A stretch of 64,000 nt of DNA. Source: Lutibacter sp. A64 (lineage in GTDB: Bacteria > Bacteroidota > Bacteroidia > Flavobacteriales > Flavobacteriaceae). Location of the stretch: positions 2,312,001 through 2,376,000 of the forward strand of contig NZ_CP092487.1 of assembly GCF_022429565.1 (NCBI RefSeq), in the 5' to 3' direction. This document shows, in pieces, positions 54,909-62,615 of this stretch (positions are counted from its first letter, which is position 1; the number at the start of each line of letters is the position of its first letter). The notes under the pieces were generated by a model, which was given only the letters and a program-made list of their open reading frames with translations, did not search any database and had not been told where the DNA came from. The position numbers were made by a program, and so were the translations under genes.

Positions 54909-54944
54909 TAAAATCTCAGGTCAAAAATTGATCTGAGATTTTTT
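54909..54944. terminator. Hairpin just inside the left end of the IS256 element
   Basis: Stem AAAATCTCAG (54910-54919) with the complementary CTGAGATTTT (54933-54942), extended inward by a few pairs, followed by a T-rich tract. Such stems near the ends of transposons commonly block transcription entering the transposase gene from outside. That role is inferred. Confidence 0.4.
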
Positions 54945-54973
54945 ATTTTATTAATTTTAAATTTTACACACTT

Positions 54974-55312
54974 ATGAAACCAGAAGACTTATTAAACGAA
55001 GATTTTTAAAGCAATTTAAAAACGGACCAGAACTGACCAACTTTTTAGAACAGCTTCATAAACGAGGCATAGAAAAAATACTTGAAGGAGAGTTAGATAC
55101 CCATTTAGACTACGATAAACATAAAAAAAGTAAAGCTAAAAACTTTAGAAATGGCTATACCCAAAAAAAAGTTAAAAACGACTTTAGGAGAGACCGGAAT
55201 AAAGGTTCCAAGGGATTGAGAAAGTTCTTTTAACCCAATGATTGTAAAGAAACGAGAAAGTACAACACACGTCATTGAAAACATAATAATCTCTCTTTAC
55301 GCCAAAGACATG
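54974..55312 (+). pseudogene. IS256-family transposase, N-terminal fragment
   Basis: Starts MKPEDLLNEDF. After a one-base loss in a T-run (near 55003-55007) the frame shifts and reads KQFKNGPELTNFLEQLHKRG, then IEKILEGELDTHLDYDKHKK. After a one-base gain in an A-run (near 55172-55176) it reads TTLGETGIKVPRD. Next comes an in-frame TGA where the family has Arg, then ESSFNPMIVKKRESTTHVIE and NIIISLYAKDM, where the IS3 element begins. This is the conserved start of mutator-type transposases. At least three inactivating changes are visible apart from the insertion, so it is long dead. Confidence 0.85.
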
Positions 55313-55351
55313 TGGACTTGCAACAAAACATTGGACAATTAATTGCGAGAT

Positions 55352-56263
55352 TTAAGCGGCTACATTTTGATTATACATTTCTGTTTCAAATTCATTAATA
55401 GTTTTATAACCTAAAGTTGAGTGTATCCTTCTTTTATTATACCAAGTTTCTATCCAACTAAAGATTGATAGTTCTGCCTGAGATCTATAATTGTATTTGT
55501 GTTTATAAACCCATTCTGTTTTTAAGCTTTTGAAAAAGGATTCTGCAACCGCATTATCCCAACAATTCCCTTTTCTACTCATAGATTGTGTTACTAGCCC
55601 CTTGTAATTTTTAATAATATCTGTAAAACGACTACTAGCATACTGCCCCCCTGTCAGAATGAAAAATGAGTTCTTCTTTAATTACAGTCGATTTAACAGC
55701 CATATTCCAAGCAGAGATTATAGTGTCTTTAGTTGTTAAATTATCACTCATAGACCACCCAATTATTTTTCTGTTAAACAAATCTATAACGACCGTTAAA
55801 TACATCCATCCTTGTTTAGTTTCTATATAAGTGATATCCGACACCCATACTTGATTTTTTCTAGAGACTTCAAAGTTTTGATTTAAAATATTTGCTGCTA
55901 CAGGATATTTATGATTGCTATCTGTAGTTACTTTAAATTTTCGTATTCTTCTAGCAAATAACCCGTTAACCCTCATAATTCTAGCTACTCTTGGTTTAGA
56001 AATATAATGACCTAGCTTTTCTAATGCGGCTTTTATTCTTGGAGCTCCATAGCTTTCAAAACTATCATTAAAGATAGTAACAATCATTGCTGACAGCTTC
56101 TGATTATATAACCAAAGATCTGACGCCTTAGCCTTTAACCAATTATAATAACCGCTAGTACTTACTTTTAATACTTTACACATCTTCTCAACTGAAAATT
56201 TAAATTTATGGTGTTTTATAAACCTGAATTTCTCTTGTCGCTCTTGGAGAAGATGCTCACCGC
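55352..56263 (-). pseudogene. IS3-family transposase OrfB, frameshifted in a G6 tract
   Basis: Catalytic part of the IS3 transposase, normally made as an OrfAB fusion by -1 frameshifting at 56264-56270. Past that point the frame reads EHLLQERQEKFRFIKHHKFK and MCKVLKVSTSGYYNWLK. The DDE residues are all encoded: Asp in VWVSDITYIETKQGWMYLTV, Asp in FHSDRG, and Glu in WDNAVAESFFKSLKTEW. However, at a run of six G (55646-55651, directly after the second Asp) the frame is lost and stops after GAVC. The rest (QYASSRFTDIIKN... to YNQNVAA) continues in another frame to 55352. Five or eight G would restore it. Either the copy is newly inactivated or the run was misread. Confidence 0.85.
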
Positions 56264-56530
56264 CTTTTTTAATATCTCATTTTCTTCTGAAACATCTTTT
56301 AACTGACGCTTTAATAACGCTAGTTCTTTTTGCTCATCTGTTAATTTTGGCTTCCCTCGACCTGGAAAACTGTTCTTCCCATAATCTTGTGACTCACGCC
56401 GCCAACGATGTAATACCGAATATGGGATATCCAATTCCTCACATATTTGCTTAACACTACCTCGTGCATAGCTTAATTCTAAGGCCTTTTGTTTAAATGA
56501 TGTACTGTAATTTCTGTGTTGTCTTTTCAT
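56216..56530 (-). CDS. IS3-family transposase OrfA (helix-turn-helix protein)
   Basis: A 104-residue DNA-binding protein for transposition. It opens KRQHRNYSTSFKQKALELSY with the helix-turn-helix RGSVKQICEELDIPYSVLHR and a WRRES turn. A leucine-zipper-like coiled coil follows at about 66-90 (DEQKELALLKRQLKDVSEEN, EILKKAVSIF), used to multimerise with OrfAB. The slippery heptamer lies near the end of this coil (the Lys-Lys of EILKK). The frame is intact. It begins 67 bp inside the right end of the element. Confidence 0.9.
   Translation of the reverse strand: MKRQHRNYSTSFKQKALELSYARGSVKQICEELDIPYSVLHRWRRESQDYGKNSFPGRGKPKLTDEQKELALLKRQLKDVSEENEILKKAVSIFSKSDKRNSGL
56264..56270 (-). other. Programmed -1 frameshift site (A AAA AAG) of the IS3 element
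   Basis: The heptamer AAAAAAG on the minus strand lies in the overlap of orfA and the orfB frame. Slipping back one base there joins EILKK to the orfB frame (GGEHLLQERQEK). This is the classic IS3-family site that yields the OrfAB transposase. Confidence 0.75.
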
Positions 56531-56597
56531 AATTCAAAGTTAATTTAAGTAACTCTAAATCTCGCATCTTTATGTCCAGTCTAATGTAGTAATTCCA

Positions 56598-56696
56598 CTC
56601 AGAGAAAGTACTAAAGAATGGACTATGCCTATTAGGAATTGGGGAGTTATACTTAATCAATTTTTAGCTATATTTGAAAGCAGGATCAAACTTTAA
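56598..56696 (+). pseudogene. IS256-family transposase, C-terminal fragment
   Basis: Directly after the IS3 end, a frame reads LRESTKEWTMPIRNWGVILN then QFLAIFESRIKL and stops at 56694. This is the conserved tail of mutator-type transposases. It belongs with the N-terminal piece at 54974; about 250 residues that should lie between them are missing. Confidence 0.8.
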
Positions 56697-56744
56697 ATAA
56701 TTTAACCCTGAAATTTTGAACTTACACAGATTTTAGGATAGTGT

Positions 56745-57821
56745 CTATTCTTTTTTTTCTAATGGTATAAAAACAATATAAGAATCATCTTCTTTTTTTA
56801 TTGCAAGGCATAGCGCAATAGGAATGTTATTTTCAACATAAATAAATGGACGTTCCATACGATTTGGAATTAAGAAAGCTCCATTATCAAGTGCTATTTT
56901 TTTATTAGTTATATTGTAATAATGTGCTTTATTCCAATTTAAACCATCTAATGAAGTCATTAATCCTATAAATTTATGGGCGTGAAAAACAGCATAAAAT
57001 ATAGCTTCATTTTCATCATACCACATTGAAACATCTTCAGTATCTAAATTTCCTATAACTGGATTTGGCTGCATTTTAAAAGGTCCTACAGGCGATTTAG
57101 AAGTCGCTATTGCTTGGTTTCTAATAAATCTTTTTTCATTGGGTTTATCTCCTTTCACTATCAAATAATAATTTCCATCACTATCTTTATCAATAGCTGG
57201 ATTTACAGTTATTGTTGCTATTGGTCCAGATGGTTCTATCAATGCATTATCCATTCTTTGCCAAGGTCCATTAATCGAAGTTGAAACGGCAACACCAGTT
57301 CTTTGGTTTTTACGAAGCGTTCCTCTGTCTTTGGTTTTTAAAGATTTTGTACTTAAATCAATTAAATCTTTATGCGTAAATTCTTTATCTCCCAAATTTG
57401 TAGCAATATAGTATAGATAATATTTACCTTCAAAATATTTGATTTTAGGATTATGTACTGTAATTGCATCCCAATTTCCATGACCTCTTCCTTTTAAAAC
57501 CGTTTCTTTATAATTCCAAGGTCCTGTAGGTGTTTTTGAAACAGCATGTGCAATTTCAGAAAATGTTAACCAACCATTAAAAGTATATTCTCGCTTCCAT
57601 CTTGAATAAAACAAATGATAATTTTCATCTTCTCCTTTTATAATTGAACCTCCCCAATTGTAATAAGCAGTATCTCTAAATATCCCATCTTGTTTTAAAG
57701 GCTCCATCATTTCATTAATATTCAGGCTCTTTTTATTCTCTTGTGATACAGCACACACAGAATAAAAGAACAATAAACTAACTAAAGATTTTGAAAAAAT
57801 TTTAATAATATTATACTTCAT
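56745..57821 (-). CDS. Five-bladed beta-propeller glycoside hydrolase (GH43/GH117-like superfamily)
   Basis: Secreted enzyme of the large propeller superfamily that includes GH43, GH32, GH62, GH117 and GH130. A signal peptide (about 1-26, SLLFFYSVCAVSQ) is followed by blades marked WGGSIIKGEDENYHLFYSRW, GPWNYKETVLKGRGHGNWD, VHNPKIKYFEGKYYLYYIAT, RTGVAVSTSINGPWQRM and VGPFKMQPNPVI. The last blade has TEDVSMWYDENEAIFYAVFH. It is a paralogue of the protein at 58775-59908 (same WG-S, SEIAH, GPW and HNP motifs), but I cannot assign a numbered family or name catalytic residues safely. It is the last gene of the operon, 48 bp after the esterase gene. The final base of its TAG stop is the first base of the IS256 element, so a few C-terminal residues may have been lost or replaced. 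Confidence 0.72.
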   Translation of the reverse strand: MKYNIIKIFSKSLVSLLFFYSVCAVSQENKKSLNINEMMEPLKQDGIFRDTAYYNWGGSIIKGEDENYHLFYSRWKREYTFNGWLTFSEIAHAVSKTPTGPWNYKETVLKGRGHGNWDAITVHNPKIKYFEGKYYLYYIATNLGDKEFTHKDLIDLSTKSLKTKDRGTLRKNQRTGVAVSTSINGPWQRMDNALIEPSGPIATITVNPAIDKDSDGNYYLIVKGDKPNEKRFIRNQAIATSKSPVGPFKMQPNPVIGNLDTEDVSMWYDENEAIFYAVFHAHKFIGLMTSLDGLNWNKAHYYNITNKKIALDNGAFLIPNRMERPFIYVENNIPIALCLAIKKEDDSYIVFIPLEKKE

Positions 57822-57869
57822 AATTAATAATGTTTTAATAGTACAACTGGTTTCTTTTTTACAATTAGC

Positions 57870-58700
57870 TTATTTTTTTTGACTAAAAACCCATTCTATT
57901 AATTCAGGTTCTTTCCAAGCATATTCATAAGAATTATGCCCAATGCCTTTATAAATTGTTAAACGTGCTTTATTCTTTTTATGTTTATATAACGCTTCAA
58001 TCATTTCAATTGAACCAGAAATTGGAACCGTAGGATCTTTATCTCCATGAAAAGCCCAAATTGGAATTCTGTTTATATTTTTAGCCTCCAACGGATCAGC
58101 TGCACCACAAATTGGAACTGCTGCTGCAATAAGTTTATGATAACGCATTACAAAATTCCATGCACCATAACCTCCCATTGAAACACCCATTACGTATATA
58201 CGCTTTTTATCTACCGAATATTCTCTAACAACTTTATCAAAAATTTCTTTTGCAAGTTTCATAGGTTTACTTAATGGAATATCTTTTAAAAAGTAAGAAC
58301 CATTTTTCCAGGGTACATTTACCCATTGTTGTTTTTTAGGACACTGAGGCATTAAAATTATACACGGATGTTCTTTTTGCAGCTTGGCATCCATCCATCC
58401 GGCAACCCAGGGACGCATTTGTTTTAAATTATCGTTTCCTCTTGAGCCAGCCCCATGAAAAGAAAGCAACAATGGATACTTTTTTTTAGGGTTATATGCT
58501 GAAGGTAAAAACACCCTATATGGCATTTCTAAACCATTTTCATCTATATAAATATAAGGTTTCGAATTTTCTACATAGTAACCATTTTCTTGCTCGTTAA
58601 CACCACAATTATCACTAGAAGATTTAGCCTCCAAATATAATGTTTGAGCAAATGCAAACTGTGAAAGCACACTAAAAATTAATACAATAACTATTCTCAT
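57870..58700 (-). CDS. Secreted alpha/beta-hydrolase esterase
   Basis: Serine esterase of the PHB-depolymerase/CE1-like type, likely to remove acyl groups from a polysaccharide. A cleavable signal peptide (MRIVIVLIFSVLSQFAFAQ) is followed by MPYRVFLPSAYNPKKKYPLL. The oxyanion loop FHGAGSRG, the nucleophile elbow GVSMGGYG, the acid in FHGDKDPTVP and the His in GIGHNSYEYAW complete a catalytic triad. At 276 residues it is a compact single domain. It sits between the two paralogous propeller hydrolases and shares their direction. The acyl group (acetyl or feruloyl-like) cannot be told from sequence. Confidence 0.85.
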   Translation of the reverse strand: MRIVIVLIFSVLSQFAFAQTLYLEAKSSSDNCGVNEQENGYYVENSKPYIYIDENGLEMPYRVFLPSAYNPKKKYPLLLSFHGAGSRGNDNLKQMRPWVAGWMDAKLQKEHPCIILMPQCPKKQQWVNVPWKNGSYFLKDIPLSKPMKLAKEIFDKVVREYSVDKKRIYVMGVSMGGYGAWNFVMRYHKLIAAAVPICGAADPLEAKNINRIPIWAFHGDKDPTVPISGSIEMIEALYKHKKNKARLTIYKGIGHNSYEYAWKEPELIEWVFSQKK

Positions 58701-58774
58701 CTCTAAATTATTTATTGAAATACTAAATTAAATATGACTAAAATTAAAACAACTTTTTTCATTTGTTTTACACT

Positions 58775-59908
58775 TTATTTTTCATATTTCAACACATAAC
58801 TGTTCGTTCCATCACTTCCATCTAAGGCTACTCCACTTGGACAAAAAAGGTATTCAGGCTCTCCATTAGCATCCATTAATAATTGAGGTCTTTCAAATTT
58901 TACCTTTTTACCACCATAACGGATATTAACCCCTTCAGGAAAAACTCCTTTAAGGTAAAAATCTTGATAATTATGAAAGCCAGATAATGGTTTAGCCTCG
59001 AATTGAAGTCCGTCATCAGATACCCAAAGTAAACCTCCTCCTTTCTCTAAAATTCCATGATTATCGGTGGTTAACAAACAAACTTTATTTTTCCACATAA
59101 AAGCATATCCATCTTCAATTCTAACCTTATTTGTTGTAATTGGATTTGGCTGAATAACATACGGCCCTTCTAATTTTTCTGAAATAGCAACTCCCATACT
59201 CACTTTTCCACCTTCTCCTTTAGGTCCAGCCATAGCTTTAAAGTACAAGTAATATTTACCGTTAGGATGTTTTATAAGTGCAGGATTATTTACTCCAAGC
59301 CCACTATTATAGCACCAAACAGATGAATCTTTAGGTGGACTTAATAAGGGTTGGTTCTTATTTGGTTTTTCTACCCAAGGACCATTAAGGCTATCACTTA
59401 TAAGCATTCCAATTCTTTGACTTGGGCCATGGTTTTTTGCGCCATCATTTGCTATAAATATTAATACATATTTGTTATCTATTTTTTTTATACTTGGATT
59501 ATGAAAACCGGCAGCATTCCAACTTCCATCTTTACTCCCTTTCCTAATAGTTTCAACAAATTTAAAAGGTCCTTCAGGTTGTTTAGCTATATAATGTGCT
59601 ATTTCACTATTATACCTCCACGCTTTTTTAAAAGGGGTATCTGAAGACCATCTTGCAGAAAAAAGATGCACATTACCATCTTTATCTCTTATTGGAGAAC
59701 TTCCCCAAACATCATACCCTGGTTCATTTATTGCTTCACCAATAAATTTCCAATGATTTGACATTGCTGTAGGTACCTGTATCTGTTTTTCATTGTTTTT
59801 ATGATTCGTAGTTTCTGCTTTCTTTGTTTTAGTGCTATCACATGAAATAAAGACAATAGAAAAAATTGTAATTCCTAAAAATATTTTTGTTATACGTTTC
59901 ATAATCAA
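58775..59908 (-). CDS. Five-bladed beta-propeller glycoside hydrolase, lipoprotein
   Basis: Paralogue of the hydrolase at 56745-57821 but anchored by a lipobox (FISC). MIMKR has two possible starts; the second Met, at 59902, gives the more usual signal peptide. Propeller motifs are VWGSSPIRDKDGNVHLFSAR, NSEIAHYIAKQPEGPFKFVE, FHNPSIKKIDNKYVLIFIAN, IGMLISDSLNGPWVE, NNPALIKHPNGKYYLYFKAM and VAISEKLEGPYVIQPNP, ending with FERPQLLMDANGEPEYLFCP. Length is 377 residues. The fold points to an exo-acting glycosidase, with Asp/Glu residues in the central pocket, but I do not assign a numbered family. It is 101 bp downstream of the GH117-like gene. Confidence 0.75.
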   Translation of the reverse strand: MIMKRITKIFLGITIFSIVFISCDSTKTKKAETTNHKNNEKQIQVPTAMSNHWKFIGEAINEPGYDVWGSSPIRDKDGNVHLFSARWSSDTPFKKAWRYNSEIAHYIAKQPEGPFKFVETIRKGSKDGSWNAAGFHNPSIKKIDNKYVLIFIANDGAKNHGPSQRIGMLISDSLNGPWVEKPNKNQPLLSPPKDSSVWCYNSGLGVNNPALIKHPNGKYYLYFKAMAGPKGEGGKVSMGVAISEKLEGPYVIQPNPITTNKVRIEDGYAFMWKNKVCLLTTDNHGILEKGGGLLWVSDDGLQFEAKPLSGFHNYQDFYLKGVFPEGVNIRYGGKKVKFERPQLLMDANGEPEYLFCPSGVALDGSDGTNSYVLKYEK

Positions 59909-60009
59909 TTTAGCCTCTTATTTAAGTCATCGTCTTTTTTAGCGATTAACCTTTGTTATCTATAATTTTCACTTTATTAAATTCCCTATTATTTACTAGG
60001 TGTTACTGT

Positions 60010-61020
60010 TTACTTCATTTCAAAACGCACCAAATACGCTAATCCTTTCTTTTGAATCATTGAAATTCCCCACCCAGGAATTTCAGTCGTTAAGTTTCCG
60101 TTTTCTAAATGGGGACGATACAATCCTGGCGCCTTTGGTATCTTTTTAAGACGCTCTTGTAAAACCGTAAAATGCTCACCATCTTTAGCATAATTTATGG
60201 TTGCATTAATAGAAGCTAAAGAAGCGACTCCACCATCTTTTTGCCAAATTAACACTTCATGACTTTTATCTAATAAAGCGCCATTGTGTTTTTTATAAGG
60301 TCCTTTTATATGCTTTGCATACGCAACACTCATTTTTGTTTTTTGAGGGCCTTTTTTCCCATCAACAAAAGATCTTCCTTTATAAAATAGCCATATTTTT
60401 TCATCTCTAACCAATAAGCTGGCATCGTCAATTCTAAAACTATCAAAGTCTGAATCCACAGTACTTATCTCTAAAACCGGATTATTTTCCACCCTTACAA
60501 AAGGACCATCTGGGCTATCTGAAACGGCAAGTCCTATAGCTGTAATATCTGTTTCTGAATTATTTTCAAATTCCTTATTTTTATTACCTGGTGTTGGTTT
60601 TACCCCTGTATAATATAAATAATACTTGTTGTTATACACTAGAATATTGGGTGTAAAAACAGCATGACTATCAAATGCATCTTCTTTTCCTAAACCAAGT
60701 GCCATTCCTTGTTCTTTCCAAGTATATCCATCATCTTGTGAGGTTGCGTACCAAATTGTACCCCAATAACCAGATGTTGTAGGACTATCCATACGTGTGT
60801 ACCACATATAATAAGTACCTTTTACTTTTATAATATCACTATTATCTCTTCTATTATATACCGAATCTACACCAACTCCTGTAATATTTTGATACGTGAA
60901 TTTTACGTCATTTATTTCCGTTGTTAATTCCTTTGCTTTTTTATTTTCCTTTTTTGCAGTATTACAAAAAGTTATTAAACTTACAAATATGATTGTAATT
61001 ACTAATTTTAGTTGTCTCAT
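60010..61020 (-). CDS. GH117-like glycoside hydrolase (alpha-1,3-anhydrogalactosidase type)
   Basis: Five-bladed propeller resembling GH117, whose known members release 3,6-anhydro-L-galactose from the non-reducing end of agar oligosaccharides. Motifs recalled from the family are present: YNRRDNSDIIKV (57-66), GYWGTIWYATSQD (84-96), AFDSHAVFTPNILV (115-128), LYYTGVKPTPGN (135-146), SFRIDDASLLV (194-204), and KSHEVLIW with His254, the position where GH117 uses an unusual His acid. The N-terminus (SLITFCNTAKK) looks like a lipoprotein signal with an atypical Phe before Cys19. Length is 336 residues. It lies 51 bp after the double esterase. Agar or porphyran is the natural guess, but GH117 also includes groups of unknown activity, and no agarase or sulfatase is visible in this window. 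Confidence 0.7.
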   Translation of the reverse strand: MRQLKLVITIIFVSLITFCNTAKKENKKAKELTTEINDVKFTYQNITGVGVDSVYNRRDNSDIIKVKGTYYMWYTRMDSPTTSGYWGTIWYATSQDDGYTWKEQGMALGLGKEDAFDSHAVFTPNILVYNNKYYLYYTGVKPTPGNKNKEFENNSETDITAIGLAVSDSPDGPFVRVENNPVLEISTVDSDFDSFRIDDASLLVRDEKIWLFYKGRSFVDGKKGPQKTKMSVAYAKHIKGPYKKHNGALLDKSHEVLIWQKDGGVASLASINATINYAKDGEHFTVLQERLKKIPKAPGLYRPHLENGNLTTEIPGWGISMIQKKGLAYLVRFEMK

Positions 61021-61071
61021 TTAACTTTAATATAAAGGTTGGTTTTTGGACTTTATTTTTAAATAAATAAA

Positions 61072-62538
61072 CTATTGGATTTCCTTAGCTATCTTATTTG
61101 CTAACATTTTATACCCTTTATTATTTAAATGAACACCATCAACAGTGTATTTATAAGCTTTTTTCATTAATGTATTTACATCTATTAATGTAACATTTTC
61201 TTCTTCTGAAATATCTCTAATAATAGGAATTACCCATTCTTTCAAATGCACAATACGTTGTTGTATTTCTGGGTCTCTACTGTTTTCATGTTTATAAATT
61301 GGTAATGGTGTTAATACATATATCTCTGCTTTTGCATTCTTACTTCTATAAGCATTTATCAATTTTATATATCGACTCTTAAACTCTTCTTGTGGTGTAC
61401 CCTTAAAATCCGTTTTTCTTGTTTTGTCTAGACACCACTTAACATTTGCATCGTTTGTACCAAACATAATTAAAACAATATCTGGTGTGAACTTTAAAGA
61501 ATTTTGATAAACAGTCTTTTCAAAATATGGATGATTTGTTCCTTCTAATAAAGTTGCTCCACCTTTTCCAAAATTTTTAACTTGGTATTTTTTACCCAAT
61601 TTTTCTTGTAAAAACTTTGGATATGTAGCTTCAGTATTACTATCTCCAACACAAGACACCTGCTTTATATTTCTAGAAAGTGTTGGTTTTTTTTTCAAAT
61701 AACCTAATTTTCTTAAAAAAACATCTGTTTCGTATACGGTTAAATTAAAATACTTATCTCCAGAACCTTTTCTAAAAAAATCTCCATTAAAAAAACCATG
61801 ACCAACATTATCAACTGCAATTAATTCACATTCATTTCCTGCTTCCTTCATTAATTTAGTAAAACGTTTTGCATTTTCAAAAGGCACTGTTTTATCATTT
61901 GTACCATGAAATATTAGCACAGGTGGCATTCCTTTTTTAACCTGATGCGCTGGAGATATTTCTGTTTCGCGGCCTGTTACTTTTTTATAACCATACCCTT
62001 TTTTAGTAGTATCTAAAACTGGATTATACCCAACAACAGCATTAGGAATTGAACTAACAGACAAGTTCTCATTAGCATTTTCAAAACCATCTATTAATGC
62101 AGTGGTTAATGCAACATGTCCTCCAGCAGAACCTCCACTGGCAACAATTTTATTTGGATCTATGTTTAATTTTTTTGCATTTTCGCGAACCCAACGAATA
62201 GCAGATTTTCCGTCTTCAACGCACTCAAATGGAGAAGTACCATGGGTATTTTTCACCCTATATTCTGCTGAAATTGCTAAAATCCCTCTCGATGCAAAAT
62301 ATCTACTTTGCTGATAAAATTGTTGTGGGGTACCACCTGTCCAACCACCTCCAAAAAAGAATACAATGGCAGCAGTTGGTTTTTTAGATAACTTAGGTTT
62401 AAATACATGCAGGTATAAACTATCCCCGTGTACCTCTTTATATAAAATTTTACTATCAGGAATAAAGTTTTGAGCATCAACACTAAGAATGGTGCAAACC
62501 AAAATTAAAAAGACTACAATTATATTTTTTGATCTCAT
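61072..62538 (-). CDS. Double esterase: alpha/beta hydrolase fused to SGNH/GDSL hydrolase
   Basis: Secreted protein with two independent esterase domains. A signal peptide (MRSKNIIVVFLILVCTILSV) leads to a BD-FAE/acetyl-esterase-like alpha/beta hydrolase at about 30-280. Its oxyanion loop is FFGGGWTGG, its nucleophile Ser137 lies in GGSAGGH, its acid is in FHGTNDKTVPF and its His is in NVGHGFF. An SGNH/GDSL domain follows (about 293-488): block I GDSNT (Ser300), block II Gly in NFGKGGATL, block III GTNDAN, and block V DGVHLNNKG with the Asp-His pair. Both active sites look complete. Such a fusion suggests removal of acyl groups at two positions or from two kinds of link. It follows the sialate-O-acetylesterase-type gene by 77 bp in the same operon. 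Confidence 0.85.
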   Translation of the reverse strand: MRSKNIIVVFLILVCTILSVDAQNFIPDSKILYKEVHGDSLYLHVFKPKLSKKPTAAIVFFFGGGWTGGTPQQFYQQSRYFASRGILAISAEYRVKNTHGTSPFECVEDGKSAIRWVRENAKKLNIDPNKIVASGGSAGGHVALTTALIDGFENANENLSVSSIPNAVVGYNPVLDTTKKGYGYKKVTGRETEISPAHQVKKGMPPVLIFHGTNDKTVPFENAKRFTKLMKEAGNECELIAVDNVGHGFFNGDFFRKGSGDKYFNLTVYETDVFLRKLGYLKKKPTLSRNIKQVSCVGDSNTEATYPKFLQEKLGKKYQVKNFGKGGATLLEGTNHPYFEKTVYQNSLKFTPDIVLIMFGTNDANVKWCLDKTRKTDFKGTPQEEFKSRYIKLINAYRSKNAKAEIYVLTPLPIYKHENSRDPEIQQRIVHLKEWVIPIIRDISEEENVTLIDVNTLMKKAYKYTVDGVHLNNKGYKMLANKIAKEIQ

Positions 62539-62615
62539 TTTATTTATTATTATTTTTTAATTGATTTTTTTTATCATAAATACACAGACTATTTCAACTA
62601 CAGAAGCTTTAGAGT

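Larger units (their letters stand above)
55313..56597 (-). mobile_element. IS3-family insertion sequence, 1285 bp
   Basis: Ends read inward as TGGACTTGCAAC... (from 55313) and TGGAATTACTAC... (from 56597, minus strand). They align without gaps over 42 bp with about 30 identities, including TGGA at the tip, GGACA, and GCGAGATTTA. It holds orfA, orfB and a slippery A6G heptamer between them, all normal for the family. Flanking bases (ATG on the left, CTC on the right) show no target duplication. It lies in an IS256 remnant from which central sequence is missing, so its insertion was followed by deletion or recombination. A second copy of its right tip lies at 20977-20999. Confidence 0.85.
54881..56745 (+). 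mobile_element. Degenerate IS256-family element interrupted by an IS3 element
   Basis: Imperfect terminal inverted repeats of about 27 bp mark the ends: 54881 onward reads GGCAGTATCTCATAAACTGT, and the right end, read inward from 56745, reads GACACTATCCTAAAATCTGT. They match at about 20 of 27 positions, with a shared TGTGTAAGTT just inside. Between them lie an N-terminal (54974-55312) and a C-terminal (56598-56696) piece of one mutator-type transposase, split by an IS3 element. Only about 580 bp of this element remain, so roughly half the transposase gene has been lost. No 8-9 bp target duplication is evident. The right end abuts the stop codon of the hydrolase gene at 56745. Confidence 0.8.
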
